Positions 26,650-36,139 of a stretch of 64,000 nucleotides of DNA are shown piece by piece (the first letter of the stretch is position 1; every line of letters begins with the position of its first letter). Below the pieces are notes generated by a model. The model saw nothing but the letters and a program-made list of their open reading frames with translations, did no database searches and had not been told where the DNA came from. This DNA is from Janthinobacterium sp. TND4EL3 (GTDB lineage Bacteria > Pseudomonadota > Gammaproteobacteria > Burkholderiales > Burkholderiaceae_D): contig NZ_FTMV01000005.1 in the NCBI RefSeq assembly GCF_900156175.1, forward strand, positions 124,001 through 188,000, in the 5' to 3' direction. Made by a program: the position numbers and the translations under genes.

Positions 26650-29600
26650 ATCCTTACAGCAGATGTATTTTGAGCATCACGGCAAAGTGTCGGATAAATG
26701 GTCTTTGTATTTGCGTGAATATGACCGCATATTCGGACCATACCGCAGCAGTAAAATTGCGATGCTGGAGATCGGCATCCAAAATGGTGGCTCATTGGAA
26801 ATATGGTCCAAGTTTTTCCCGCATGCGGAAAAATTTATTGGCTGTGATATCGACCCGGAATGTGCACGCTTGCGTTATGACGATCCGCGGATCGTAGTTG
26901 TTACGGCGGATGCCAACCAGGACGAGACAGAACAGACAATTATTTCGCATGCTAGCGCATTTGACATTATTATTGATGATGGCTCGCACCTTTCATCTGA
27001 TATCGTTAAGTCGTTTGTCCGTTACTTCCCATATTTGAAGCAGGGGGGAGTGTTCGTCGCGGAAGATTTGCATTGCAGTTACTGGAGCGAATTTGAAGGC
27101 GGCCTGGTGGATCCGACGTCTTCCATCAACTTCTTTAAGTTGCTGGCAGACATCGTTAACTATGAGCATTGGGGCATCGCAAATTCGCGTGCTGACCTGC
27201 TGGCAATGTTTGCTCAGCAGTATCAGGTGCATTTTGACGAAGTCATGCTGGGTCAGATCCATTCGGTCGAATTCATTAATTCTATCTGTGTTATCCATAA
27301 GGCGCCGGCGCAAGCCAATGTGCTGGGTGAGCGCGTTATCATTGGCGAAGATGAGCTGGTTGCCTCGAATGTCAAGACTTACCACCGGAGTTACGGTACG
27401 GCGCTGAAGCAGACGCATAACGTCTGGTCTTACCTGCCTGAGCCGGTTACGACGGCGGGCAGCATACGCCCCGCACTGCAAGAGCGTAGCGAATTACAGC
27501 GCTCGGCCCATCTGGATGCGGTCGGTTACCAGCAGCAAATGCTTGTGCTGCATGTTTCCGCTCGGCAGGCGAAAGAGCGTATGGATGAGGCCGTTCAGGC
27601 ACAGCATGCCTTGGAGCAGAAAATTGCCGATGACACACTTGAAATGTCGCGGTTGCGCTCGGAGCTTGCCGCACGCGATGCCCATCTAAATGAATTGCGT
27701 GCCGATATGGCGGCAGCTCAGGAACTCAAGCAAGCCTTCGCCAAAGCGGAGGCGCAATTGGCGGATGTGCAGACGCATGTTGGTAATTTGGAATATCAAC
27801 GCAATTTCTTGAATGCGGAAGTGTTTCGTCTGACGCAGGAAGCGTCGAGCTTTGGCGCAAAGCTGGGCCGCCGGATTACTGGCCTGCGTGGCAAACTGGC
27901 ACCGATACAAAGCCGCCGTGGAAAAATGGTGACCTTCGGTGTCCGCTTTGCCACCAAGGTTGCGGTGGCCGGGCCCGGGGAAGCGACGCGGGTCGCCGGC
28001 TTGCGCCTGCGCTCCATGTTTTCCAGCAAGAAGGCGCAGTACCAGCACAGTGCACATGGCGCCCGCGCGGAAGACAGCAACTTGCCACGTGCAAGAACGG
28101 ATCATCCGCAACTGGAAGCGTGGATCGCCGAGCACGAACCAGACCAGGTTGCCTTGCAGGCGCAGGCGCTGGAATCGGCTGCGTTTGGCTATCGTCCTCT
28201 CATCAGTGTCGTCATTCCCATTTATAAGGTGCCGCGTGACGTCCTGTCCGAGACGCTGGGCTGCCTGCGTGAGCAGACGTATGCGAACTGGGAAGCCTGT
28301 ATCGTGTGGGCGGACTCCCCTGATCTCGACGGTTGGCGCTGGTTGCAGGAAGTGACTGCTGACGATCTCCGTTTCAAAGTCGCCTACTTGCCGGAGAATG
28401 CCGGTATATCCGGCAATTCGAATGCGGCGCTGGAACTGGCGACCGGGGAATATGTCGCATTGCTCGACCATGACGATACGCTGACGCCATGGGCGTTTTA
28501 TGAAGTGGCAAAGCTGTTGCAGACAGCGCCTGAGACAGACTTCATCTATTCGGACAAGGATTCGATGACAGCCGATGGGTACGTGCGCATGAATGCCCTG
28601 TTCAAGCCGGAGTGGAGTCCCGAGATGATGCATTCGGTAAACTACCTAACGCATCTGAATGTCATGCGGACGCACTTGATCCGTGACATTGGTGGTTGGC
28701 ACAAAGAAACGGATGGTGCACAGGATTGGGATATCTTCTTCCGTGTCATAGAGAAGGCCAAACATGTCGCTCGGATACCGTCTATTTTGTACCACTGGCG
28801 TATTTTGCCGACATCGACGGCCACAGGTCTCGCCGCGAAACCCTATGCGGCCATGGGGCAGTTGCGCGTGCAGCAAAATTACTTCCGGCGCAAGGGTTTG
28901 CCAGCGACTGCCATGCCGACACGCGACGGGCTGTTCCATATCCACTGGCCGAACAAGACCATCACGAACGACGTGGTAATTTATCAAAGTGGCACGCCGG
29001 AGCAATTATTGACGGCCCTGAACGTGTTGCGCTGCAATCACCTAGCTCAGGTGCGCAATATTCATGTCGTGTGCCGTAGTGCAAATCTTCAGCAAGTACT
29101 CAAGGCTTGCCAGGGTTGGAATGCGCGATTTATGTTCAGTGCCGTGGATGCGCCCGACTGGCGCCAGGCCCTGAACGTCCTCAAGGAAGTGCCCCCCGAG
29201 CAGGTGATCGTCTTGCTCGATGGCCGTGCCAGCGATTATTCCGCCACCATGTTCACCGAGCTGACCGCATGGGTGGAAGAGCATGATGAAATCGCGTGGA
29301 CCAGCGCGATCGCCTTGAATCCAGACAATACTGTTTACGAAGCCGGGCGCGTCGTTAGCGACGACCATCGTTCAGCGCCAATGTTTCATGGCAGCCCCTT
29401 GTATTCGTTTGGCTGGTTTGGCGGTCCGCTCTGGTATCGGAATAGCCGCGCCGCATCGCCTTACGCGATGGCGATGAAGTCCGGTGCCATGCATATGGCG
29501 CTCGACAGCCTTGTCGACGTCGCGTTGAGCGGCAGCGGCTTTGAGCAATTTTGCATGGCGCTGACGCTGACGGGCCAGCGCGGCCTGGTCAATCCTTTCG

Positions 29601-29722
29601 CGAAAGTGTTTTTCAGCCAGTCGCCGGAATCACAATGGCCGAATGATGGCAAGCTTTATCATTCCGATCCGTATTTCAATCCCGCTTTTGATCAAGTCAG
29701 TCCGCTCAGGTTGCATTCATGA
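26639..29722 (+). CDS. Methyltransferase - coiled coil - glycosyltransferase fusion
   Basis: 1,027 residues. Residues 1-200 form a class I SAM-dependent methyltransferase (AMLEIGIQNGGSLEIW as motif I, KFIGCDIDPE, IIIDDGSHLSSD, GGVFVAEDLH). Residues about 290-410 form a long heptad-like helix rich in Glu, Gln, Leu and Ala. Residues about 519-760 form a GT2 domain (LISVVIPIYKVPRDVL, LPENAGISGNSNAAL, ALLDHDDTLTP, QDWDIFFRV). A further 260 residues look like a second, degenerate GT2-like unit. By position and layout it may extend and methyl-cap the chain recognised by Wzt, like WbdD of E. coli O8/O9a but without a visible kinase. The ATG at 26639 is preferred over an upstream TTG. Confidence 0.88.
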   Translation: MNNKSLQQMYFEHHGKVSDKWSLYLREYDRIFGPYRSSKIAMLEIGIQNGGSLEIWSKFFPHAEKFIGCDIDPECARLRYDDPRIVVVTADANQDETEQTIISHASAFDIIIDDGSHLSSDIVKSFVRYFPYLKQGGVFVAEDLHCSYWSEFEGGLVDPTSSINFFKLLADIVNYEHWGIANSRADLLAMFAQQYQVHFDEVMLGQIHSVEFINSICVIHKAPAQANVLGERVIIGEDELVASNVKTYHRSYGTALKQTHNVWSYLPEPVTTAGSIRPALQERSELQRSAHLDAVGYQQQMLVLHVSARQAKERMDEAVQAQHALEQKIADDTLEMSRLRSELAARDAHLNELRADMAAAQELKQAFAKAEAQLADVQTHVGNLEYQRNFLNAEVFRLTQEASSFGAKLGRRITGLRGKLAPIQSRRGKMVTFGVRFATKVAVAGPGEATRVAGLRLRSMFSSKKAQYQHSAHGARAEDSNLPRARTDHPQLEAWIAEHEPDQVALQAQALESAAFGYRPLISVVIPIYKVPRDVLSETLGCLREQTYANWEACIVWADSPDLDGWRWLQEVTADDLRFKVAYLPENAGISGNSNAALELATGEYVALLDHDDTLTPWAFYEVAKLLQTAPETDFIYSDKDSMTADGYVRMNALFKPEWSPEMMHSVNYLTHLNVMRTHLIRDIGGWHKETDGAQDWDIFFRVIEKAKHVARIPSILYHWRILPTSTATGLAAKPYAAMGQLRVQQNYFRRKGLPATAMPTRDGLFHIHWPNKTITNDVVIYQSGTPEQLLTALNVLRCNHLAQVRNIHVVCRSANLQQVLKACQGWNARFMFSAVDAPDWRQALNVLKEVPPEQVIVLLDGRASDYSATMFTELTAWVEEHDEIAWTSAIALNPDNTVYEAGRVVSDDHRSAPMFHGSPLYSFGWFGGPLWYRNSRAASPYAMAMKSGAMHMALDSLVDVALSGSGFEQFCMALTLTGQRGLVNPFAKVFFSQSPESQWPNDGKLYHSDPYFNPAFDQVSPLRLHS

Positions 29723-31020
29723 AAAAAGTAATTAAATCCGTAGTACGAAAAGTTGCCAAACGTGTGCTTGGCACGGAAGTCATCCTGAATGACTCGACCT
29801 GGTCAGGCTATACGCGCGACGCGCTGCAATTGGCGCGCATCATCGACTGCGCGCCAGAGCATTTGCGCACACCACAGCAACATCCTGAGCGTATCGCGGC
29901 CAAAATACAGGACCGTGTGTGCAACTGGTATTTGCCGCAGTTCGACAGCCCGTTTTATGGTGGCGTCATGACGATTTTGCGCCTGGCGGAAAGCCTGCAG
30001 CGCCTGCAGGGCATGAAACAGCGTTTCTTGATTTGCGGCGATGCCAGCCAAAGCGAAATGAAGGCGAAAGTGGTCAGTGCTTTCCCCACACTGGAGCAGG
30101 CTGAGTTGATCGTACTCAATTCCGCCAAGGCGATCAACGAGATCCCCGCTTCCGACTACTCGGTCGCGACGCTGTGGACGACCGCGTATGTCTTGCTGGG
30201 TGTGCAAAACACCGGTTATAAATTCTATATGATCCAGGATTTCGAGCCGGCGTTCTATCCAGCCGGAAGTACCTATGCCCAGACCGAGTTGACCTATCAT
30301 TTCGGCTTCTATGGCATCTGCAATACGCAAACGCTCAAGGAAATATACGAGCGCGATTATGGCGGCTGCGCTGTCATACTGCAGCCAAGTATCGATCAGA
30401 CGGTTTTTTATCCGCCAAAGGAAGAGCGCCCGGCGGCGCCAAAACGGTTGTTCTATTATGCCCGTCCGGGCACGCCGCGTAACGGCTTTGAATTGGCTGC
30501 GGCTGCATTGACACGCCTGAAGCAGGAGCAGGGGGATCGCGTGGAAATCATTTGCGCCGGAACAGGCTGGAATCCCGAGCAATATGGCCTGGGTGGCATG
30601 GTGACCAGTGTGGGCATGTTGCCGTATGCGGCAACAGGTGATCTGTACCGCAGCTGCCATGTCGGCTTTGTCATGATGATGACGAAACATCCATCCTATT
30701 TACCGTTCGAGCTGATGGCTTGTGGTTCCACCGTCGTGACCAACTACAATGCGGCCAATACCTGGCTGCTGAAGGATGGAGAAAACTGTTTCCTGGCACC
30801 CCCAACGGCCTCGAACATCGCCGCTACGTTGGCCTATGCCCTCGATCATTACGAGGAGACGGCCGCCGTGCGGCGGAATGCCGCCCACCACATTCAGAAT
30901 ACCTTGTCGGGATGGGACGTCAGTCTGGGCGCAGTGGCAGATTTCATGCTGAATCCGCCTGCGTCGTTTCTGGACAGAACGCCATTCGGCCTGAAGTTTT
31001 CTGCGGCAAAGCCTGCCTGA
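29719..31020 (+). CDS. WsaF-like rhamnosyltransferase (GT4 type)
   Basis: 433 residues, overlapping the preceding gene by 4 bp. The N-terminal domain has WYLPQFDSPFYGGVMTILRL; the C-terminal GT-B domain has RLFYYARPGTPRNGFELAA, the VTSVGMLPYAATGDLYRSCH loop and FELMACGSTVVTNYN with the nucleotide-binding Glu. This matches WsaF from S-layer rhamnan synthesis, which adds L-rhamnose from dTDP-L-rhamnose. Probably cytoplasmic and membrane-associated. Confidence 0.87.
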   Translation: MKKVIKSVVRKVAKRVLGTEVILNDSTWSGYTRDALQLARIIDCAPEHLRTPQQHPERIAAKIQDRVCNWYLPQFDSPFYGGVMTILRLAESLQRLQGMKQRFLICGDASQSEMKAKVVSAFPTLEQAELIVLNSAKAINEIPASDYSVATLWTTAYVLLGVQNTGYKFYMIQDFEPAFYPAGSTYAQTELTYHFGFYGICNTQTLKEIYERDYGGCAVILQPSIDQTVFYPPKEERPAAPKRLFYYARPGTPRNGFELAAAALTRLKQEQGDRVEIICAGTGWNPEQYGLGGMVTSVGMLPYAATGDLYRSCHVGFVMMMTKHPSYLPFELMACGSTVVTNYNAANTWLLKDGENCFLAPPTASNIAATLAYALDHYEETAAVRRNAAHHIQNTLSGWDVSLGAVADFMLNPPASFLDRTPFGLKFSAAKPA

Positions 31021-31022
31021 CC

Positions 31023-31340
31023 ATGCGGCCATCATATCCGGCAATAGCTATTGTCTACGGTATGTCGCTGCTTCTGGCGCTGGGAGGTTGCGGGGACGCC
31101 AGCGAAGTTCCCCCAGCGCGTGCGATCATGCCACCGGTCATTTATGAAGGAAAAATAGTGCGCCAGCCACCAAGTAACGGTGGCAAAAAGGATGGCTGGT
31201 TCCTGGTGCAGGATGGCCAGCGGCGCTGGATCAGCAACACCGCCTGGCTGCATAAAAATGGCTATACGCCGGATATGGTGCTGGAAATCAGTGCGGCTGA
31301 ATTTAATGCCCTGGGCGAAAATCCGCTTCCGATGGAATAG
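31023..31340 (+). CDS. Small putative lipoprotein
   Basis: 105 residues. It begins MRPSYPAIAIVYGMSLLLAL and continues with the lipobox LALGGC, so the mature protein should start at a lipidated cysteine near residue 23. The remainder (GKIVRQPPSNGGKKDGWFLV, QRRWISNTAWL) is small and beta-rich without a recognised family. It starts 2 bp after the previous stop and is probably co-transcribed with the O-polysaccharide genes. Role is unknown. Confidence 0.65.
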   Translation: MRPSYPAIAIVYGMSLLLALGGCGDASEVPPARAIMPPVIYEGKIVRQPPSNGGKKDGWFLVQDGQRRWISNTAWLHKNGYTPDMVLEISAAEFNALGENPLPME

Positions 31341-31507
31341 CCGTCGGGCCGGTGAGCACACTGCCGGTATCCCCCTTTCCTGTCCCGCGAAGCACGGATT
31401 TCGCCTGGCAGGACGAGTCAATGGGCGCCAAATCCGCATGTCCCTTGCAAACTGCGCAATGGCAGCCGTGTTTGTACTACTCTAATAATTTGATCGCAGG
31501 AGACGTT

Positions 31508-33331
31508 TTGTCCGACAACCGCAATGAAATCAATGCGAGGCGCACAGGCGGTGGTAGCGGCTTGTTGGCTGTGCCGGCCATGTGGATTGTGCTACTTTTT
31601 TTGGTGGCAGGCACCTTCATGTCTGCCCTGATTCCTCCGTTCCAGTCCCCGGATGAGTTTGAGCATGTCAAACGTGCTTACTTCTTATCTCATGGAACAA
31701 TCCTGCTTGATGCACCCGAAGGACAGCAGTCCGGTGGTTACATCGACGGTGGCTTGGGCGCATATATCGGCGTTTATGCGAACTTGCCTTCCGCACGCGA
31801 CCGGCGTTTATCCATTGAGAAATCGGATGCTGCGCTGGATATCCAATGGAACGGTCAGAAGGAATACACACCTGCCCCCGGGTCGGCTGTCTATTTCCCC
31901 TTAGTATATCTGCCGCAGGCGCTCGGCCTGGCTATCGGCGAACGAACTGGCATGAGCGTGGATGCCTCGTACCGTCTGGCGCGGCTTTTTGTCTTGTTTG
32001 CTGTGGCGGGCGTCCTGGTACTGGCATTGCGTTTGTTTCCAACGAACCCATTGCTGCTTGCAATGCTTGTTTTGCCTATGAGCCTGTTTCAATTTTCATC
32101 GGCGACACTCGACGCATTCTCGAATGCGCTAGCGATATTTTGTATTTCGGCCTTTTTGCGCTTGTCGGTGGACCGGGAAAAAGCGGCGGCTTGGATTTTT
32201 TATGTCTTTGCATTGTGCATTGCCATCTTGATCAGTTGCCGTGTCCATTTGCTGCCGATGCTACTGCTGCTGCTACTTAGTTGCCGCTATGTGACGCATA
32301 AACGGAGATGGCTGATTTTTGCGCTGACCACGGTGTTTATTTTTGGCTGGATCATTCTGGCGATGAAGACCACAGTCGATCACCGCGCGAACCTGGGCGC
32401 CTCGACTGGCAGCATCGTTGCGTATTACGTCAAGCATCCATGGAGTTATTTTGAAGTATTGGTTGCCACGCTCTCATCGTCGGACTTGCAGCGTTTCTAT
32501 CGCGAGTCCTTCCTGGGCATTCTTGGCTGGCTCGATACGCCATTTCGAACAGGCGTGTATGTTTTTCTGACCTGGATGTTTGGCCTGATAGCGGTGCTGT
32601 CGATTTCCGTCAAAACACTACGGCTAAGCATGCGCCCCAGGATGGCCCTGGCCATTTGCGCGGGCTTATCCGTTCTGCTGATCTTTTTTGCTTTGCTGGT
32701 GAGCTGGACTCCACACCCTGCATCCATTATCAATGGCGTGCAGGGAAGGTATTTTTGGGTGCCGGTCGCCATGCTAGCGTATGCCATTTCGGGTGAGGCG
32801 GCATTAAATGAGGGGTGGCAGCGTAAATTGGCGTTGCTGCTGGTTTTTGTTGTCGGACTTTATTCGATGTCGGAAACGGCGCGTAGCCTCATCAGTCGTT
32901 ATTACATGGGCATCCAGGAGACTGAATTGCTATCGTTGCCTATTCATCCGAGTCCTGCCTTGAGCGCTGATCAGGCGATTACAATTCAATTTGACGAAAA
33001 GCAAAAAAGCATTCCGCAATCGTTAAAGCGCATCGGCATCATGTTTGGGACCTACGCTAGGGACAATCCCGGCAGCGCCGGTCTCGTCTTGACGGCGCTG
33101 GATGGCAGAGTGTTGACGGTACCTTTCCAGCTTGATGTGCTTCAGGATAACAAGTACCACTTTTTCACATTGGATCCGTTGCCGTACCATCTTGCCCGCA
33201 TCGTATCTACTGGCGGTGCCGGCGTGAGCACATGGGAGGCGCACCATGCCGATGGTCGTGTGACTACGTGCATCGTGTATGAGTTTGCAAACGGAACAAA
33301 ACGATATACGCCGGGCTGTGCGCGCTTTTAA
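31508..33331 (+). CDS. DUF2142 polytopic membrane protein
   Basis: 607 residues if started at the TTG at 31508, which has AGGAG at the right distance (31498-31502). The longer frame from a GTG at 31352 adds 52 unconserved residues. The periplasmic motif IPPFQSPDEFEHVKRAY after the first membrane helix identifies DUF2142. About ten further hydrophobic helices follow, then a soluble C-terminal beta domain of about 150 residues. DUF2142 proteins resemble GT-C enzymes that use polyprenyl-phosphate sugars. Its place beside gtrA/gtrB suggests it decorates the O-chain, but the reaction is not established. Confidence 0.8.
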   Translation: MSDNRNEINARRTGGGSGLLAVPAMWIVLLFLVAGTFMSALIPPFQSPDEFEHVKRAYFLSHGTILLDAPEGQQSGGYIDGGLGAYIGVYANLPSARDRRLSIEKSDAALDIQWNGQKEYTPAPGSAVYFPLVYLPQALGLAIGERTGMSVDASYRLARLFVLFAVAGVLVLALRLFPTNPLLLAMLVLPMSLFQFSSATLDAFSNALAIFCISAFLRLSVDREKAAAWIFYVFALCIAILISCRVHLLPMLLLLLLSCRYVTHKRRWLIFALTTVFIFGWIILAMKTTVDHRANLGASTGSIVAYYVKHPWSYFEVLVATLSSSDLQRFYRESFLGILGWLDTPFRTGVYVFLTWMFGLIAVLSISVKTLRLSMRPRMALAICAGLSVLLIFFALLVSWTPHPASIINGVQGRYFWVPVAMLAYAISGEAALNEGWQRKLALLLVFVVGLYSMSETARSLISRYYMGIQETELLSLPIHPSPALSADQAITIQFDEKQKSIPQSLKRIGIMFGTYARDNPGSAGLVLTALDGRVLTVPFQLDVLQDNKYHFFTLDPLPYHLARIVSTGGAGVSTWEAHHADGRVTTCIVYEFANGTKRYTPGCARF

Positions 33332-33361
33332 GGTGCCAGGCCATTCATGAGCTAACGTTGT

Positions 33362-33397
33362 CTGACTGATCCTATGCCGCGATGCGAGATCAGTCAG
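33362..33397. terminator. Inverted repeat between convergent DUF2142 and gtrA genes
   Basis: CTGACTGATC (33362-33371) and GATCAGTCAG (33388-33397) are perfect inverted repeats around a 16-base loop, between the ends of two converging genes. There is no T run on either side, so it may be a Rho-assisted or mRNA-stabilising hairpin rather than a classic intrinsic terminator. Confidence 0.45.
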
Positions 33398-33406
33398 CGC
33401 GCGTTC

Positions 33407-33841
33407 CTACTTGAAAATCCAGATGCGTCCCAAAATGTAGCCATTTGCGGCCACAAGCGGTAGCGAAATGATCTTGCCGTACAAGGGATTGATGCCGGCG
33501 ATCAGTGCCAGTTGTACCAGGCCGATCGTCAACAGATAGTTCATCAAGACGACGCATAAATAGCGGATGAAAGAACCATTTTTTTTCGGGTTCTTGAACG
33601 TGACCTTGAAGTGGAACGCGTAATTCACCAGCAAACCCAGAGCGAAACCGCAGGTGGTTGCGATGACTGGATGCGCTCCCCCCAGTATCAGTAACTGCAT
33701 TATTCCGATGTCGACTACCGCGCTTAGAACGCCGCCAAGCAGATAAATGACAATCTGCGGTTGCCATAGTTTATGTATTAATTTTGGCAATCTTGACTTT
33801 CTTTTTGTGAATGGCCCGGCGTGGCACTGAGGCAATATCAT
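33407..33841 (-). CDS. GtrA-family polyprenyl-linked sugar flippase
   Basis: 144 residues from the ATG at 33841; a TTG at 33790 would give 127 residues, the usual GtrA length, so the start is uncertain. Four hydrophobic helices follow a short basic N-terminus, with the family segment IYLLGGVLSAVVDIGIMQLL, then ALGLLVNYAFHFKVTF and the closing YILGRIWIF. GtrA proteins flip undecaprenyl-phosphate-linked sugars across the inner membrane. The gene overlaps the 3' end of the gtrB-like gene by 20-71 bp depending on the start. Confidence 0.82.
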   Translation of the reverse strand: MILPQCHAGPFTKRKSRLPKLIHKLWQPQIVIYLLGGVLSAVVDIGIMQLLILGGAHPVIATTCGFALGLLVNYAFHFKVTFKNPKKNGSFIRYLCVVLMNYLLTIGLVQLALIAGINPLYGKIISLPLVAANGYILGRIWIFK

Positions 33842-34754
33842 AAGCGACAAAGGACAGGATCAATTGCATGCCCATCAAGACCGGCAGGGCAGCGAGCATG
33901 ACTGTACCCGCTGGCGTCTCGACGCCGGCCTGCATGGAGAGGAACCAGTGCCAGCCACCGTACACGGCGCCACCCACCAGCATCAGCAGGCCGATTGGCA
34001 ATTCAAGCGAGGCGAGCGACATATTGCGCAGATAGTAATTATAAAAAATCCGCTTGAAGAAGTTGCGTCCGTGCTTGAGCAAGAACTCGGTAATGATCTT
34101 GGAAATCTTCAGATTGCTGACTTCATCGCCATAACTGGCATCCATTGGAATGTCGACCACCTTGGCGTTAATGGTATTTAACCTGAATAACATATCGGTT
34201 TCAAAAAAATATCGGCGGCTGATTTTTTTGAAGGGCAGGTGGCGGGCTGCATCTGCATGAATTGCAGTGAAACCATTGGTGGGGTCGAAGAGGTCCCAGT
34301 AGCCAGAGGACAGCTTGGTCATCAGCGACAGCACGGCATTGCCGAACAAACGCATCGGCGGCATGGACCTGATTTTCTCCAGGTCGAAAAAGCGGTTGCC
34401 TTTTGTGTAATCTGCTTCACCGCTGAGAATGGGAGCAACAAAGTCAGTTATCAATGTCGGATCCATTTGACCGTCGCCATCGACCTTGACAATCACATCA
34501 ATGCCCTCGGCAATCGCCGCCTGGTAGCCGCTCATGACCGCGCCGCCGACACCTTGATTCTCGCTATGTTCAATAACCCGCACACGATCATCCGAGCATT
34601 TCTGCTTTACCAGCGTTCCGGAGCCATCCGGACATTTGTCATCCACGACATAGATCCGGCTCACTTCCGGGCCGATGCCTGCGATGACGTCAAGAATATG
34701 GCGCGTAACGCGATAGCTTGGAATGACTACGGCAATGGTGTGATTTAAAGTCAT
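33771..34754 (-). CDS. GtrB-like polyprenyl-phosphate glycosyltransferase
   Basis: 327 residues from the ATG at 34754. The GT2 domain (IAVVIPSYRVTRHILDV, VYVVDDKCPDG-type loop, VKVDGDGQMDPTLI with the DxD metal site) is followed by two C-terminal hydrophobic helices (about 255-310), the DPM1/GtrB layout. Such enzymes charge undecaprenyl phosphate with a single sugar on the cytoplasmic face, which GtrA then flips. The pair lies opposite the DUF2142 gene, a likely third component. Confidence 0.87.
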   Translation of the reverse strand: MTLNHTIAVVIPSYRVTRHILDVIAGIGPEVSRIYVVDDKCPDGSGTLVKQKCSDDRVRVIEHSENQGVGGAVMSGYQAAIAEGIDVIVKVDGDGQMDPTLITDFVAPILSGEADYTKGNRFFDLEKIRSMPPMRLFGNAVLSLMTKLSSGYWDLFDPTNGFTAIHADAARHLPFKKISRRYFFETDMLFRLNTINAKVVDIPMDASYGDEVSNLKISKIITEFLLKHGRNFFKRIFYNYYLRNMSLASLELPIGLLMLVGGAVYGGWHWFLSMQAGVETPAGTVMLAALPVLMGMQLILSFVAYDIASVPRRAIHKKKVKIAKINT

Positions 34755-35123
34755 AGGTAATCGGTAGTGATGCAATGTCTCGTTGATGAAAAGTCGCCGC
34801 TGCTGGCATTTTCGAACCGATTGCCGCGTCCAATATACGCAGCAGTTGAATGACAGGGAAAAGATTCACTCATGCCCCCGGGCCTGCAATTATGAAGGTG
34901 CCCTTGCTGAAGCTAGAGGCCAAGAATCAACGTGCCCGGGCATTCCAGGCACACATTTCGCTTGGTGTGTGCAATCATGCTGCTTTGACCGGCATCGATT
35001 ATAGCGTCAGGTAGGGGGCACGGCGTGGGTAAAGGCAGCGAATGGATCAATTGTATTTACATGAAACCACGCGGTACTGCTTTTATCCTGCAATATTGTC
35101 AGGCCCCATACACTGTCGCATGA
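34755..35123. other. Intergenic region between gtrB and trhO
   Basis: About 370 bp with no supportable gene on either strand. It contains AT-rich stretches near 35040-35100 and probably the gtrB promoter on the left side. I see no terminator hairpin with a T run for trhO. Confidence 0.4.
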
Positions 35124-36014
35124 CTATTTTTTATTGTAGCAATGCGGGCAAGACACCTCATACACATACTCGGGCGCCAGCTGCTGGCGCGGCGTGACGA
35201 CGGCGCGGCAGACGAAGCACTGTACGGTTTCCGTCGGTTCCAGCTTCGGGTTCAAGGCCGTGCGGTAGTCGAAGACGAAGCAGTCGCCCGTGTAGTGCTC
35301 GCCGCCCACTTCTTCGAAATACTTGAGGATACCGCCGTCGAGCTGGTACACGCTGTCGTAGCCGATTTCCTTCATGTGGATGGCGGCCTTTTCGCAGCGG
35401 ATGCCGCCCGTGCAGAAGGTGACCACGGTCTTGCCTTCCAGTTCATCCTTGTGGGCGGCAGCCACGGCCGGGAATTCCGTAAACTTGTCGATACGGTAAT
35501 CGAGTGTGTTGTTGAACGTCCCCACGTCCACTTCAAACGCGTTGCGCGTTTCCATCATGACCACGGGTTTGCCTGCATCGTCAACGCCGGCATCGAGCCA
35601 GCGCTTGAGCGTGTGTGCGTCGACGGACGGGGCGCGGCCCAGCTCCGGCTTGATCAGCGGCATACGCATGGTGATGATTTCTTTTTTCAGCTTGACCAGC
35701 ATGCGCTTGTGCGATTGCTCATTCGACAAGCTTTCCTTCCATTCCAGGTCCGCCAGGCGGGCGTCGCTGCGCACCCAGGCGAGGAAGTTGTCGATATGCT
35801 CGCGCGTGCCCGAGAGGAACATGTTGATGCCTTCCGGCGTCAGCAGGATGGTGCCCTTCAGACCCAGCGCCAGGCATTGCTCCTGGTACAAGGGACGCAT
35901 GGCTTCCGTATCGGCCAGCGTGATGAATTTATACGCGGCGATATTGACAAACGTGGCGGCCGGCGGACTGACGGCGGCGGAAATGGCGGGTGTTGCTGGG
36001 GTGAAGGCTTGCAT
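35124..36014 (-). CDS. trhO: tRNA uridine(34) hydroxylase, rhodanese family
   Basis: 296 residues. TrhO (YceA) hydroxylates wobble uridine 34 on the way to 5-methoxyuridine or 5-oxyacetyluridine in tRNA. It has an N-terminal acylphosphatase-like domain ([19 protein letters not shown]), a central rhodanese domain with the catalytic loop [11 protein letters not shown], and a C-terminal Cys-pair region (CFVCR, CPHC). The ATG at 36014 gives the family length. It is divergent from dnaE. Confidence 0.93.
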   Translation of the reverse strand: MQAFTPATPAISAAVSPPAATFVNIAAYKFITLADTEAMRPLYQEQCLALGLKGTILLTPEGINMFLSGTREHIDNFLAWVRSDARLADLEWKESLSNEQSHKRMLVKLKKEIITMRMPLIKPELGRAPSVDAHTLKRWLDAGVDDAGKPVVMMETRNAFEVDVGTFNNTLDYRIDKFTEFPAVAAAHKDELEGKTVVTFCTGGIRCEKAAIHMKEIGYDSVYQLDGGILKYFEEVGGEHYTGDCFVFDYRTALNPKLEPTETVQCFVCRAVVTPRQQLAPEYVYEVSCPHCYNKK

Positions 36015-36139
36015 GATGGCGATCGGCTTAGACTGAACAGCCGATATTATAAGCCCGACAGGCCGGCCAGGATACCCGGTACACACGCGCGACGCGGTAG
36101 AATAGACCCCATTGAATTTTGCACGAAACGGTACACAGG

